A stretch of 54,190 bases of DNA from Akkermansiaceae bacterium (GTDB taxonomy: Bacteria; Verrucomicrobiota; Verrucomicrobiia; Verrucomicrobiales; Akkermansiaceae): NCBI GenBank assembly GCA_903906515.1, contig CAIVKO010000225.1, forward strand, positions 1 to 54,190, written 5' to 3'. The notes under the pieces are model-generated. The model searched no databases and was not told the origin of the DNA. It worked only from the letters and a program-made list of their open reading frames with translations. Positions within the stretch are counted from its first letter, which is position 1; every line of letters begins with the position of its first letter. A program made the translations under genes and the position numbers. Below, piece after piece: positions 1 through 8,604 of this stretch.

Positions 1-714
1 ACTTGCGGAGCGCAAATGGAGGATGGTCTCGCAGTCGTAGAGATTGTGTTTGGTTAGAATTTCGTTGAGCGTGTTGGCATCGCTGCGGATTCGGGAGATT
101 TTGTTTTCGTAGAGTTTCGAAAACCATGGGGAGACCTCGGCCTTTTCGATCATCGCGGGCAGGCCGGGCAGGATTTTGGAAAGTTTGGAATTGGAGGTTT
201 CGAGTTCGGCAATTGTCTTCGCGGGAGTCGGGATACGCAGAGTGAGCCGGTAGAAAGCGGTGTAGCTGGCCTCGTCCGCACGCTCTTTGGAGGCGATTCC
301 GCCCTTCTCGACTTTCATTTCGGTCTTGAATGGAATGCCCGAACGCAATTTGCGGACATCCATGACCGATCCCAATGTTGGCTCCGGGGTGGTTTCATGA
401 ACCGGAGGAATCGTCTCTTTGGCCTGCTTCGCTGCTTTTTCCTCGGCCGCTTTTTTCATTTCGGCGATTTCCTTTTGCAGTTTTTGTTCCATCTCCATCC
501 GCAGACGGGATTCGATCTGTCGCCGGATGTCCTTCTCGTCAGGAGAAACCACCACCGATTTTGGTGCAAATATCTCCCGGAGCCCGCGTTTCACCTTTGC
601 GGGAAATCCGGTGAAACACAGGGCAATTCCAACGCCGACGATCCCCCAAAGCCCCCACCGTAACCACGATGTGCTTTTGTTTCCCCTGCGTCGTGGTTCC
701 CTCAATCTGTCCAT
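1..714 (-). CDS. Membrane-anchored coiled-coil protein of unknown function (3' end cut by window edge)
   Basis: An open frame on the minus strand runs from an ATG at 714-712 to the window edge without a stop, giving 238 codons of an incomplete protein. It starts with a basic stretch ([13 protein letters not shown]) followed by one hydrophobic segment at about residues 23-40 ([17 protein letters not shown]), so it is probably an inner-membrane single-pass protein with its bulk in the periplasm. Residues about 70-105 are rich in Glu, Lys and Ala and look like a coiled coil ([20 protein letters not shown]). The visible remainder is soluble alpha/beta-like sequence ending ...[14 protein letters not shown] do not recognise the family. 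It was deduced by direct translation; the overlapping plus-strand frames at 375-784 have Ser/Phe-rich, non-protein-like composition and are shadows. Confidence 0.7.
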   Translation of the reverse strand, partial: MDRLREPRRRGNKSTSWLRWGLWGIVGVGIALCFTGFPAKVKRGLREIFAPKSVVVSPDEKDIRRQIESRLRMEMEQKLQKEIAEMKKAAEEKAAKQAKETIPPVHETTPEPTLGSVMDVRKLRSGIPFKTEMKVEKGGIASKERADEASYTAFYRLTLRIPTPAKTIAELETSNSKLSKILPGLPAMIEKAEVSPWFSKLYENKISRIRSDANTLNEILTKHNLYDCETILHLRSAS

Positions 715-790
715 GGCCGACACTTTACCTCCATATGCGGGGACCAGCAATCCTACAGTATGTGGAAAATCACGACCATTTTAATGAATC

Positions 791-1999
791 CTAGGAATTT
801 GCTTTTTTACCGTCGCTCGGAAAAGTGACGGTGAACCGGGTGCCCGCGCTTGCAGTAGAGACAAAGGTGACTTGGCCGTGCAGATATTTTTCCGTGAGCA
901 ATTTGATGCTATAGGTGCCAATGCCACGGCCGCTGCCCTTGGTGGAAAACGAACGCGAGAAAATCTGCAACTGCACGGCGGGCGGCATCGTCGCCTGATT
1001 GTGTACCGTGAACGACACTAGTCCTCCGTTGGTGCCAGATCCGAGGGTGATGGTTTGCCCGGCGGTGGATGCTTCCAGCGCGTTTTTGACGAGGTTGATC
1101 AACACCCGACGCAATAAAACCGGATCACTCACAAAATCGAAAACTTCGGCGGCGGGATCGGCGACAATGTTTCGATCCTTGGCAATGCGGTAGGAATGAA
1201 ACTGGCGGACGACTTGGGTGATCAACTCGGAGGATTGCACCGGCTTAAGATCCGCTTTTAAATCGCCGCTTTCGGCAGCGCTCAATTCGACTTGGGCGCT
1301 GATTTCTTCGAGCAGTTGATCCGCCGATTCGCAGATCATGGCGGTCATTTCCTTGATTTCTGAATCCGCAGCGTCGGTCTGAATCATCAGATCGGCCAGT
1401 CCTTTGATGCAGCCTGCGGTGTTGATGACGTCGTGGAAAAAAATCCGTTCGAGCATTTTCCGCCGTTTTTCGTCGCTGATGTCCACGACAGAAAAAACGG
1501 TGAAGGTTTCGTCATCCACCTCAATCGGGCGCGACCAGATCCGTAAGTCCAGGGCGTTTTCATTTTTGCCCGGTTCTCCACAGATCATTCGGCATTCCTG
1601 GATGTCCAAGCGCTTGAATTTTTGACTATTCAGGATGGAGATCACCGCGCCACAGGTCTGACAAAACGGCGTGGTGCCGCAGCCGCCTGAGTTTAGATGT
1701 GATCGGATGCATCCCGCGGCCTCACCCGGGCGGCGGCCGAGAAAATCCGGATACAAGCGGCCCATGGCTTCCCCCGTTTTTTTGCCAAGCACTTGCACAT
1801 CCGTTTCCAGTCCGAGAAAATCCATGAAGGCTCGGTTGGCAAAAACAATTTGCCGTTGCTTGTTCAGCACCGTTGTCATGTTAGGGACCGCATCCAAAAA
1901 CTCGCGGACAAACGGCAGCGCAGACAACTTCTCGTGCTGGCGCAGGATTTGTTCCTGTGGGGCTCGCTCGGCTGGCGCAAATGAGGTTTCCAGTGCCAT
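791..1999 (-). CDS. Cytoplasmic PAS-domain sensor histidine kinase with a cysteine cluster
   Basis: A 402-residue protein with no membrane segment. An N-terminal PAS domain (about residues 30-165; FANRAFMDFLGLETDV) is followed by a phospho-acceptor helix with HDVINTAGCIKGL (His near 190) and an ATPase domain with the N box NLVKNALEAS and the glycine box GRGIGTYSIKLL. The PAS region carries Cys residues in GCIRSH, CGTTPFCQTCGAV and CRMICG; the C-x5-C-x2-C spacing suggests a metal- or redox-sensing site, which is an inference. No response regulator is adjacent, so the partner is elsewhere (orphan kinase). The ATG at 1999-1997 is the natural start. The downstream neighbour starts 76 bases further on in the same direction. 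Confidence 0.85.
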   Translation of the reverse strand: MALETSFAPAERAPQEQILRQHEKLSALPFVREFLDAVPNMTTVLNKQRQIVFANRAFMDFLGLETDVQVLGKKTGEAMGRLYPDFLGRRPGEAAGCIRSHLNSGGCGTTPFCQTCGAVISILNSQKFKRLDIQECRMICGEPGKNENALDLRIWSRPIEVDDETFTVFSVVDISDEKRRKMLERIFFHDVINTAGCIKGLADLMIQTDAADSEIKEMTAMICESADQLLEEISAQVELSAAESGDLKADLKPVQSSELITQVVRQFHSYRIAKDRNIVADPAAEVFDFVSDPVLLRRVLINLVKNALEASTAGQTITLGSGTNGGLVSFTVHNQATMPPAVQLQIFSRSFSTKGSGRGIGTYSIKLLTEKYLHGQVTFVSTASAGTRFTVTFPSDGKKANS

Positions 2000-2398
2000 A
2001 AACTTTTGAGGGGGGCTAGGAATTTACATTTTTAACTTCAGGCAGCACACCCGGGACGACTTGTCCAAGGAAGCGGGAATGAGAGTCGGAGTTGTTTTCA
2101 CGAAGCTATCTTATCGTTGTAATCCTAATGTTGCAAGACTGCGCGCGACGGATGTTTTTGGTCGGGTTGGTGCGGGGGGGACTTGGAATTAGTGGGTGGG
2201 GGACTGTTTTGGGGGCTCGGAGCGGGGACGCTCCGAGGACGGTTGGTGCGAGAGGCGCCAGTCACGGAAGCGCGGATTTGATCAGCGTGGGCGTTTTCCA
2301 GCCAATCGCTAGCTTGGAAATTCCTGCAAATTCACGCTTTTTCCGTTTTTTTGAAACTCAGCGATGACAAACCCGCCGCTATCCCTACACTCAGCCCT
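2000..2398. other. Divergent intergenic region between histidine kinase and dnaX
   Basis: About 400 bases separate two divergently transcribed genes, so promoters for both should lie here. The only structure I can support is a perfect 9-bp inverted repeat at 2216-2237 (listed separately) and a possible 12-codon upstream frame at 2364-2402. The frame at 2092-2367 has no protein-like features and is not called. Confidence 0.5.
2216..2237. repeat. Short perfect inverted repeat (hairpin)
   Basis: CTCGGAGCG is followed after 4 bases by CGCTCCGAG, a 9-bp perfect stem in a G-rich context upstream of dnaX. It has no T tract on either side, so it is not an obvious intrinsic terminator. It may be a remnant of a palindromic interspersed repeat. 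Confidence 0.6.
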
Positions 2399-2402
2399 GT
2401 GA
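2364..2402 (+). promoter_or_regulatory. Possible leader peptide coupled to dnaX
   Basis: ATG at 2364 opens a 12-codon frame (MTNPPLSLHSAL) whose TGA stop at 2400-2402 overlaps the GTG start of dnaX (2399-2401) as GTGA. The same GTGA/ATGA geometry is used between real genes elsewhere in this window, so translational coupling is possible. The frame is very short and could be chance. Confidence 0.2.
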
Positions 2403-3928
2403 GCTACCAGGTCTTCGCACGGAAATACCGACCCAAAACCTTTGACGATGTCCTCGGACAGGACCACGTCGTCCGTACCCTGCGCAATGCGATTGCCCAA
2501 AAGCGACTCGCCCACGCGTATTTGTTTGTGGGGCCGCGTGGCACGGGGAAAACCTCCACCGCCCGTATTCTCGCCAAGGCCCTCAATTGCACCGGCGGAC
2601 CAAAGGCCGACTTCGATCCGGAGGAGGACATCTGCATCGAGATCGCCGAAGGCCGCGCGCTCGACGTGCTCGAAATCGACGGTGCCTCCAACAACGGCGT
2701 CGAACAAGTGCGCGACCTCCGTGAATCGGTCCGATTCGCCCCGGCCCGCGGCCAATTCAAAATCTATTACATCGACGAGGTCCACATGCTCTCGAACGCG
2801 GCGTTCAATGCCCTGCTCAAGACGCTCGAAGAACCGCCGCCGCATGTGAAATTCATTTTCGCCACCACCGAAGCGAACAAGATCCTGCCGACCATTCTCT
2901 CGCGCTGCCAACGTTTCGATCTCCGGCCGATCCCTACCGAAACCATTGCGGCCCACCTGTCCCATATCGCCACTGCGGAAGGCATCAAGCTCGATGAAAG
3001 CGCCGCCTGGGCGATCGCCAAAGGAGCCGACGGCGGCATGAGGGACGCGCAGTCGATGCTCGACCAACTCGTCGCCTTCTGTGGCGATCACATCAACGAG
3101 GAAAACGTGCTCGACGTCTTCGGGTTCACCTCGCGCGAAAAAGTTGCAGCGCTCACGTCCTCGTTGCTCGGCCGTGACACGCCCGCCGCGCTTTCTCTGA
3201 TCCAGAAAGAGGCGGAAAGCGGAAGGGAACTCTCCCAGCTCCTCGGCGAACTCATCGGTTGCCTGCGCGCCCTGTTGGTGGCGAAGCTTGATCCCTCCGC
3301 CGATGGCGAGGGGATTCCTGCAGACCTTTGGACTGGATTGTCAAAAGCTGCGGGTGAGTATGCGCCTGACCGCATCCTCGCCGCCATCGATGTGTTTGCG
3401 GAAACCGAGGGGCGGATGAAGTGGGCGACTAACAAACGTCTGCATTTCGAACTCGGAGTCATCAAATCGATCCAAACCCTTGGTGAGGTTCGCATCACTG
3501 ACGTCATCAAGGTTCTCACCCGCGGGGCGGATTTTGTTTCTACGGAAAGCGGTGTCGATTTTCAAGCATCAAGCCCTGTGGTACCCCAACCGGAGCCTAC
3601 CAAGCCCGCGCCTGAACCTGCCGCTCCACTCGAGCTCGTTGTGTTGCCCGACCCCGAGCCAATTGCCAAGGCATCGCCGCCCGAGCCTGAACCACCGGCA
3701 AAACCCAAGCCCGCCTTTTCCGGCATGGCGGCCTTCGAATCGCTGATCGAAGCGGCACCGGAGGTCAGCACGCCGCCGCCCGCTCAGGAACCGCCGCCTT
3801 GGAAAGAGGAAAGTAAACCTGCTCCGGCAGTCACCGCTCCGCCGTCCACTCCGCCGGAGGAAGACCCGTTCTATCAGGATCCCCTGATCCAATCCGCCCT
3901 CGAAAAATTCGAAGGAAAGTTTGTTTGA
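2399..3928 (+). CDS. dnaX: DNA polymerase III subunit gamma/tau (clamp loader ATPase)
   Basis: AAA+ clamp-loader subunit that loads the sliding clamp at replication forks. From the GTG at 2399 the protein is 509 residues and begins MSYQVFARKYRPKTF, the usual DnaX N-terminus; an in-frame TTG at 2351 would add 16 residues unlike the family, so I reject it. Walker A GPRGTGKT (45-52), Walker B YYIDEVHML, and the sensor/SRC motif TILSRCQRF are intact. In the zinc module only Cys64 and Cys79 remain; the positions of the other two cysteine ligands are Asp73 and Glu76. After the collar domain comes a Pro/Glu-rich linker (about residues 380-490) and a short tail; no extended tau polymerase-binding domain is evident. 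No A-rich slippery heptamer for programmed frameshifting was seen. ybaB follows 18 bases downstream, the classic gene order. Confidence 0.95.
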   Translation: MSYQVFARKYRPKTFDDVLGQDHVVRTLRNAIAQKRLAHAYLFVGPRGTGKTSTARILAKALNCTGGPKADFDPEEDICIEIAEGRALDVLEIDGASNNGVEQVRDLRESVRFAPARGQFKIYYIDEVHMLSNAAFNALLKTLEEPPPHVKFIFATTEANKILPTILSRCQRFDLRPIPTETIAAHLSHIATAEGIKLDESAAWAIAKGADGGMRDAQSMLDQLVAFCGDHINEENVLDVFGFTSREKVAALTSSLLGRDTPAALSLIQKEAESGRELSQLLGELIGCLRALLVAKLDPSADGEGIPADLWTGLSKAAGEYAPDRILAAIDVFAETEGRMKWATNKRLHFELGVIKSIQTLGEVRITDVIKVLTRGADFVSTESGVDFQASSPVVPQPEPTKPAPEPAAPLELVVLPDPEPIAKASPPEPEPPAKPKPAFSGMAAFESLIEAAPEVSTPPPAQEPPPWKEESKPAPAVTAPPSTPPEEDPFYQDPLIQSALEKFEGKFV

Positions 3929-3946
3929 GACACAAGATAAGAACCT

Positions 3947-4252
3947 ATGAACATCGCCAAACTGATGAAACAAGCCCAGCAAATGCAGGCCGGGCTCGCC
4001 GCAAAACAAGAAGAACTCTCGATCCAGACCGTCGATGCCTCCGTGGGCGGCGGCAAGGTCAACGTCATTGCCACTTGTTCCGGCGATGTGCTTTCGATCA
4101 AGATCGATCCATCGCTCGTGGACCCTGCGGATGTCGAGTTTCTTGAAGAACTCGTGCTCAAGGGCGTGCAGGAAGCCATCACCAAGGGCAAAGACAAGGC
4201 CGCAGCCGAAATGAAAAAACTCACCGGCGGTCTGGGAATACCGGGGATGTGA
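3947..4252 (+). CDS. ybaB: YbaB/EbfC family nucleoid-associated protein
   Basis: A 101-residue protein starting MNIAKLMKQAQQMQAGLAA, matching the conserved N-terminal helix of YbaB/EbfC. The centre (VNVIATCSGDVLSIKIDP) and the C-terminal helix with a Gly-rich end (KKLTGGLGIPGM) complete the family pattern. These proteins form dimers that bind DNA and are associated with the nucleoid. The gene lies 18 bases after dnaX, the conserved dnaX-ybaB pair; recR, which often follows, is absent. Confidence 0.93.
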   Translation: MNIAKLMKQAQQMQAGLAAKQEELSIQTVDASVGGGKVNVIATCSGDVLSIKIDPSLVDPADVEFLEELVLKGVQEAITKGKDKAAAEMKKLTGGLGIPGM

Positions 4253-4257
4253 GGTTT

Positions 4258-4291
4258 TAAATTTCAAATTTCAAATTTGAGATTTCAAATT
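4258..4291 (+). repeat. Short AT-rich TTTCAAA direct repeats
   Basis: The spacer between ybaB and the next gene holds several copies of TTTCAAA (ttttaaatttcaaatttc and following bases), much more AT-rich than its surroundings. Its role is unknown; it may be a simple slipped repeat. Confidence 0.4.
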
Positions 4292-4300
4292 CACCCTGCC

Positions 4301-5296
4301 ATGTCCACGTTCCGCCGCCGCCTTGGATGGACACTCGTCGGGTTTTCCCTGCTGCTGTATATTTTCACCGTCTTTTGTTTTTCCATACAGCCTGATCACT
4401 TCGCCGCATTCACGGTTCTTCCGATTTGGCTTTGGGGTGGCATCGGGTTGTTCTTATCGGTTGTCGCATTCTATCTCATGCGGCGTTGGCGTTGGCTGAT
4501 CATGACCGGCGTGTGGGTTGTCACCCTGCTGGTCGGGGCTGATGAGTCCAGGGTGTTGTTGAACTTCGGGAAATCCGCCCCATTGTCTGGACCCGCTGCA
4601 TCTTATGATGGCAAACCTGCAATCAGAGTCATCACGATGAACTGTGCCATTTTTCAGTATGGGGATCCGGCCAAGGATCTTGCCATGTGGCATCCCGATA
4701 TCGTGTTGCTCCAGGATGCGCTTCCCTATCAGGTCAAGCATATCGCCGATGTGCTTTACGGAGGGCAAGGCGATTTCCGCGAACACGACACTAACGGCGT
4801 TGTCACGCGATGGAAAATCGAGCGGGAAATCCACAATCCCAGTTACCGTGACCAACAGGTCACCATCCGCATGGCCGACGGGCGCTTGATGGAAGTGGTC
4901 AATATTCACCTGCATTCCGCCGCCACAGATCTCCGATTCTGGAACCGTTCCACATGGACAGGGCACCGTATCAACCGCACGTTGCGCCGCGACGAACTCA
5001 CGATCGTCCAGCAGGTTCTCCAACAGACGACCCAGTTCCCTGATACACCCACTCTGCTCGGTGGTGATTTCAACTCACCGGCCTCGGATGTCGTCCATCG
5101 CCAGCTTGCACGCGATTTCACGGATGCATTCACGGCCGTTGGAATCGGCTGGGGTGATACGTTCCAGCGTCGCTTTCCGATCCTACGCATCGATCTCCTC
5201 TACGCCACCCGTCACCTGACGCCCGTGCGCGCGAAAACCGTCACCACCCGGTGCAGCGATCACCGCATGGTCGTCGCGGATTTTGTGATGCGATAA
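4301..5296 (+). CDS. Membrane-anchored endonuclease/exonuclease/phosphatase (EEP) family protein
   Basis: A 331-residue protein from the ATG at 4301 (MSTFRRRLGWTLVGF); an in-frame TTG at 4277 would start inside an AT-rich repeat and is less likely. Three hydrophobic segments at about residues 8-27, 35-60 and 63-82 anchor it in the membrane. The C-terminal half is an EEP catalytic domain: VITMNC at its start, the acidic metal site around PDIVLLQDA, GGDFNSPASD (the family GDFN motif) and the terminal SDHRMVVADF with the catalytic Asp-His. EEP enzymes cleave phosphodiester bonds in nucleic acids, lipids or nucleotides; the substrate cannot be told. It lies 48 bases after ybaB in a likely operon that continues into the ABC exporter. 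Confidence 0.85.
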   Translation: MSTFRRRLGWTLVGFSLLLYIFTVFCFSIQPDHFAAFTVLPIWLWGGIGLFLSVVAFYLMRRWRWLIMTGVWVVTLLVGADESRVLLNFGKSAPLSGPAASYDGKPAIRVITMNCAIFQYGDPAKDLAMWHPDIVLLQDALPYQVKHIADVLYGGQGDFREHDTNGVVTRWKIEREIHNPSYRDQQVTIRMADGRLMEVVNIHLHSAATDLRFWNRSTWTGHRINRTLRRDELTIVQQVLQQTTQFPDTPTLLGGDFNSPASDVVHRQLARDFTDAFTAVGIGWGDTFQRRFPILRIDLLYATRHLTPVRAKTVTTRCSDHRMVVADFVMR

Positions 5297-5347
5297 GGCC
5301 GGATTTTCTTCTTTTCGGCGACGCGTAATCGGTTCTGACTCTCTTTG

Positions 5348-7084
5348 ATGTCCATCCTCGCAAGGATCCTCCGCCACACGTTTCGTTTTCCGCTGCAGAG
5401 CACGCTATCGCTGGTGATGGCCGTGGCCTGCACCGCGTTGGTGCTCGTGCTGCCCGGCGTGACCATGCGCTTCATCGATGTGATCATCGCCAAAAACCGA
5501 CCGGATCTCATCGTGTCCACGGCAGCGATGGGTGTGGCGGCCATTTTCGCGCGGCAGTTTCTTTTTACCCTGCGCACCTACGTCAACAATTCGTTGGAAC
5601 TCAAGCTCACCCACCTCGTTCGCGTCGAGTTATATGACAAGCTCCAGCGGCTTCCGGTGAAATGGTTCGATTCCAATGCATCCGGTGAAATCATGTCGCG
5701 TGTGGCGGATGATGTGCCGACGATGGACCGAGTCATCATCGATGGCGTGGATCAGGCTCTAGCGGCGTTGCTCCAGTTTCTCATCATCATGAGTTACATG
5801 CTCTATCATTCTTGGCAACTCACGTTGGTCACCTTGTTACCATTGCCATTCATCGGCATCCTGACCGCCTGGTGGTCGCGTCGTTCTGAACCGATGTGGC
5901 GCGCTTCGTCGGAAGCGTCATCCGCCCTCAATGCCATCCTTCATGATAATCTGGCCGGCATCCGCCAGATCAAGGCCTACACCGTGGAGCCCAAGGCTCT
6001 CGAAACCTTTGACAAAGCATCCCGCAAACTCGGGGAGAAACACATGTCTGTCATGCGCGGTCAAGCCGTCGTATGGCCCGCTGTGTCATTTATCGCCGAA
6101 TCCGGAATCATCCTGATGGTTGCCTTCGGTGCATGGTGGACGCTCAACGGAAAACTCACTCCTGGCGTTGTGATCTCCTTCCTCGTCGCATGGGGATTTT
6201 TATTTGATCCCATTTCCCGCATCAACCCACTCGCACAAACATTCACCCGTGGTGTCGTCGCCGCCAAGAGGGTTTTTAAAATCATCGACACTCCGGATGA
6301 AACCCACATCACCGAGGGCGAGCGTCCCGCTACCTTGCTCGGTCACGTGGTTTTTGAAAACGTCTCGTTCGCCTATGCCGATGACGCGTCCGCGATCTGC
6401 GATCTCACGCTCGAAGCCAAACCCGGTGAAACCATCGCCCTTGTTGGTGCCACCGGTGCTGGAAAATCCACCGTGCTCAATCTGCTCACGCGTTTTTACG
6501 AGCCGAGCACCGGTCGCATCCTGATCGATGGCACGCCGATCAGCACGCTTTCGAAAGAATGGCTGCGCGACCAACTCGGTTACGTGACCCAGGAAAGTTT
6601 CCTCTTCAATACCACCCTGCGTGAAAACCTTTTGCTGGCCAAGCATGACGCCACCGACGACGAACTCTGGTTCGCCTTGGAAGCTGCCAACGCCGCGGAA
6701 TTCGTCCGATCCAGCCCGGAGGGGCTCGATGCCCTCGCCGGAGAACGTGGCGGTCGCTTTTCTGGCGGTGAAAAACAACGGCTTTCGATCGCCCGCGCAC
6801 TGCTCAAAAATCCGCCCATACTCCTGCTCGACGAAGCCACCTCCGCCCTCGACAATCGCACCGAACGTCTCGTGCAACAAGCGCTCGAAAATCTTCGTGC
6901 GGACCGCACCTGCTTCGTGATCGCCCACCGCCTCACCACCGTGCAACGGGCAAATCACATCTGCGTTCTTGACCATGGGAGATTGATTGAACAAGGCTCC
7001 CACCGCGAACTCGTCGCAAGAAACGGAGCCTACGCAAAACTTTGTGAAGCAAATTTTGCATTCGATCCTAGACCTGTAGCCTGA
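5348..7084 (+). CDS. ABC exporter half-transporter (MsbA-like, TMD-NBD fusion)
   Basis: A 578-residue fusion of an N-terminal six-helix exporter membrane domain (about residues 1-310) and a C-terminal ATPase. The ATG at 5348 directly follows an in-frame TTG. The ATPase has Walker A GATGAGKST, Q-loop YVTQESFLF, signature FSGGEKQRLSIARALL, Walker B PILLLDEATSALD and H-loop FVIAHRLTTV, so it should hydrolyse ATP as a homodimer. The type is that of MsbA and related lipid or multidrug flippases; the absence of lpxK or other LPS genes nearby leaves the substrate open. It follows the EEP gene by 51 bases. Confidence 0.92.
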   Translation: MSILARILRHTFRFPLQSTLSLVMAVACTALVLVLPGVTMRFIDVIIAKNRPDLIVSTAAMGVAAIFARQFLFTLRTYVNNSLELKLTHLVRVELYDKLQRLPVKWFDSNASGEIMSRVADDVPTMDRVIIDGVDQALAALLQFLIIMSYMLYHSWQLTLVTLLPLPFIGILTAWWSRRSEPMWRASSEASSALNAILHDNLAGIRQIKAYTVEPKALETFDKASRKLGEKHMSVMRGQAVVWPAVSFIAESGIILMVAFGAWWTLNGKLTPGVVISFLVAWGFLFDPISRINPLAQTFTRGVVAAKRVFKIIDTPDETHITEGERPATLLGHVVFENVSFAYADDASAICDLTLEAKPGETIALVGATGAGKSTVLNLLTRFYEPSTGRILIDGTPISTLSKEWLRDQLGYVTQESFLFNTTLRENLLLAKHDATDDELWFALEAANAAEFVRSSPEGLDALAGERGGRFSGGEKQRLSIARALLKNPPILLLDEATSALDNRTERLVQQALENLRADRTCFVIAHRLTTVQRANHICVLDHGRLIEQGSHRELVARNGAYAKLCEANFAFDPRPVA

Positions 7085-7135
7085 TCTCGTCTATAGTGTT
7101 CATGCTCGCAACGCTTCGCAGCCCATTCCCTCCTC

Positions 7136-7438
7136 ATGGAAACACTCGTTAGACTCCCCGAATCCGCCCCACCGACCACGATGATCGAGGTCCTCAATGC
7201 CTTGCGCAGAGAACATCTTGACCCACGACACGAATCAAAAACATGGGGAGACTGGATCTACCTGGAATGTTACAACACCGTCATCAGCATCGAGGCGCTG
7301 CACGGACTCAGCAGTTCCGCCACGATTGAACACGGGGAAGGGGAGGAGGATGGAGAACCCATCGATTCCATCCTGCGCGCCTTCGGTAAACTCGGTTGGC
7401 ACGGTGTGGATGATGACGGCGAATTTCCGCTAGTCTGA
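7136..7438 (+). CDS. Small acidic protein of unknown function
   Basis: A 100-residue soluble protein (METLVRLPESAPPTTMIEV...DDDGEFPLV) 51 bases after the ABC exporter. It is acidic, with a central WGDWIYLECYNTVISIEALHG and a run of Glu/Asp near GEGEEDGEP. The sequence has normal protein composition and lies in operon position, so it is probably real. I do not recognise the family. The overlapping frame starting at 7197 is a shadow. Confidence 0.65.
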   Translation: METLVRLPESAPPTTMIEVLNALRREHLDPRHESKTWGDWIYLECYNTVISIEALHGLSSSATIEHGEGEEDGEPIDSILRAFGKLGWHGVDDDGEFPLV

Positions 7439-7532
7439 CGCTAGCATCACCTGCGGCATTCCGGAGAAATCTCAAGCTGTAACCAAGTCGTTGCTGCTAT
7501 TTTCCTTCCGGAATCATAATCACCGCGTGAAA

Positions 7533-8543
7533 TCAGCCGAAGGCCTTGAGGAAGCCGACTTCGATGGCAAGCGGCTCAAAGGCATTGGTTTCGAGGGTGC
7601 GGCGCAGTGAATCGAGCGCGTCCATGCGTTGAAGTAGGCGGGTTTCCGACTCCGCGTCGGCGATCTTGCGCAAGGCCTCTGCCGAATTCGGGAAATCCAG
7701 TCCGCCGGATTTGACTTTCAGGCGCAGCAGATCCGCCATCCATGCCATGAGCACATCGAACATGCGGTTGCGTGCATCCAGGTATTCCGCTTCCGCCGCG
7801 GCTTTATGGAAGGTTTCACGATCTTTCAGCCATGAGCCATCTGTGGCGTCCTTGTAAGTGGCGGTTTCTTCTTTTTCGGCGGCTTTCGCTGCGCTGTCCG
7901 CGGCTTCCCGGTGGTGGCCGAGGAATGCGGTGAATGTGGCTTTAAGGTGCAATGCCGCCACCGGAGTGCCGAAGCCGCGTGAGGCGGCGTGATTGAGGGC
8001 GGAGACCAGTTCCGCGCCACCCTCGGCAAGCAACGCCCGGCCGCCTAACAAGGGGATGCGGACGCAGCGCGAGAGGATGGTGGGCAGCAACCGTTGCGGA
8101 TTGGCGGTGAGCAGCAAAAGCAGGGTGTTTTGCGGCGGTTCCTCCAGTGTTTTGAGAAACGCATTCGCCGCCTGATCCCTCATGCGGTCCGCTTCGACGA
8201 TGACGCCGACCTTGCAGGCACCGCCGGGAGCGGCGAGATAGAGGGTTTGTTCGAGGTCGCGGATTTCGCTCACCGTGATGATGCGGGATTTCGCACGCGG
8301 GCGGATCACGCGGATCCATCCGCTTTCAAGTTCATCGAGGGGTGGGGTTGTCACCACCACCGGCTCGCCGAACAAATCCATGCCGCCGGATGTGGGTGCA
8401 CCGTTGACGAGTTGGATGATCCTCGCGGCGAGGTTTTCCTTGCCTGCGCCGGGAGCACCGCTGATCAGGAAGGCATGAGCCAGCCGTCCGCGCTGATGTG
8501 CGGAGGAAACCAAATCGTAGGCCTTGTCTGCGAGATACGCCAT
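7533..8543 (-). CDS. holB: DNA polymerase III delta' subunit
   Basis: A 336-residue clamp-loader protein from the ATG at 8543 (MAYLADKAYDLVSSAHQRG). The frame is open further upstream to 8648, but that extension overlaps the previous gene. Residues 22-37 (AHAFLISGAPGAGKEN) form the P-loop with Lys35, and the protein keeps the EEPPQNTLLLLLTANPQRLLPTILSRC stretch, read as the delta' SRC motif that supplies an arginine finger to neighbouring subunits. The cysteines of the usual zinc module are absent. The C-terminal third is helical and fits the collar. The gene is the last of a minus-strand run that includes the EssC/FtsK-like ATPase, 61 bases upstream; the functional link, if any, is unclear. 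Confidence 0.85.
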   Translation of the reverse strand: MAYLADKAYDLVSSAHQRGRLAHAFLISGAPGAGKENLAARIIQLVNGAPTSGGMDLFGEPVVVTTPPLDELESGWIRVIRPRAKSRIITVSEIRDLEQTLYLAAPGGACKVGVIVEADRMRDQAANAFLKTLEEPPQNTLLLLLTANPQRLLPTILSRCVRIPLLGGRALLAEGGAELVSALNHAASRGFGTPVAALHLKATFTAFLGHHREAADSAAKAAEKEETATYKDATDGSWLKDRETFHKAAAEAEYLDARNRMFDVLMAWMADLLRLKVKSGGLDFPNSAEALRKIADAESETRLLQRMDALDSLRRTLETNAFEPLAIEVGFLKAFG

Positions 8544-8604
8544 GCGGGGTGATCGTCTCCGGATCGCGCCGTCACGCAATCCGAAAACCTCAAGGGTCGT
8601 CAAT

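Noticed and set aside
2309..3091. 260-codon minus-strand frame opposite dnaX
   Set aside because: Shadow of a high-GC gene; no family features and it lies fully within dnaX.
2399..3928. Programmed frameshift in dnaX giving gamma and tau
   Set aside because: No A-rich slippery heptamer was found near the domain III end; only one product is supported.
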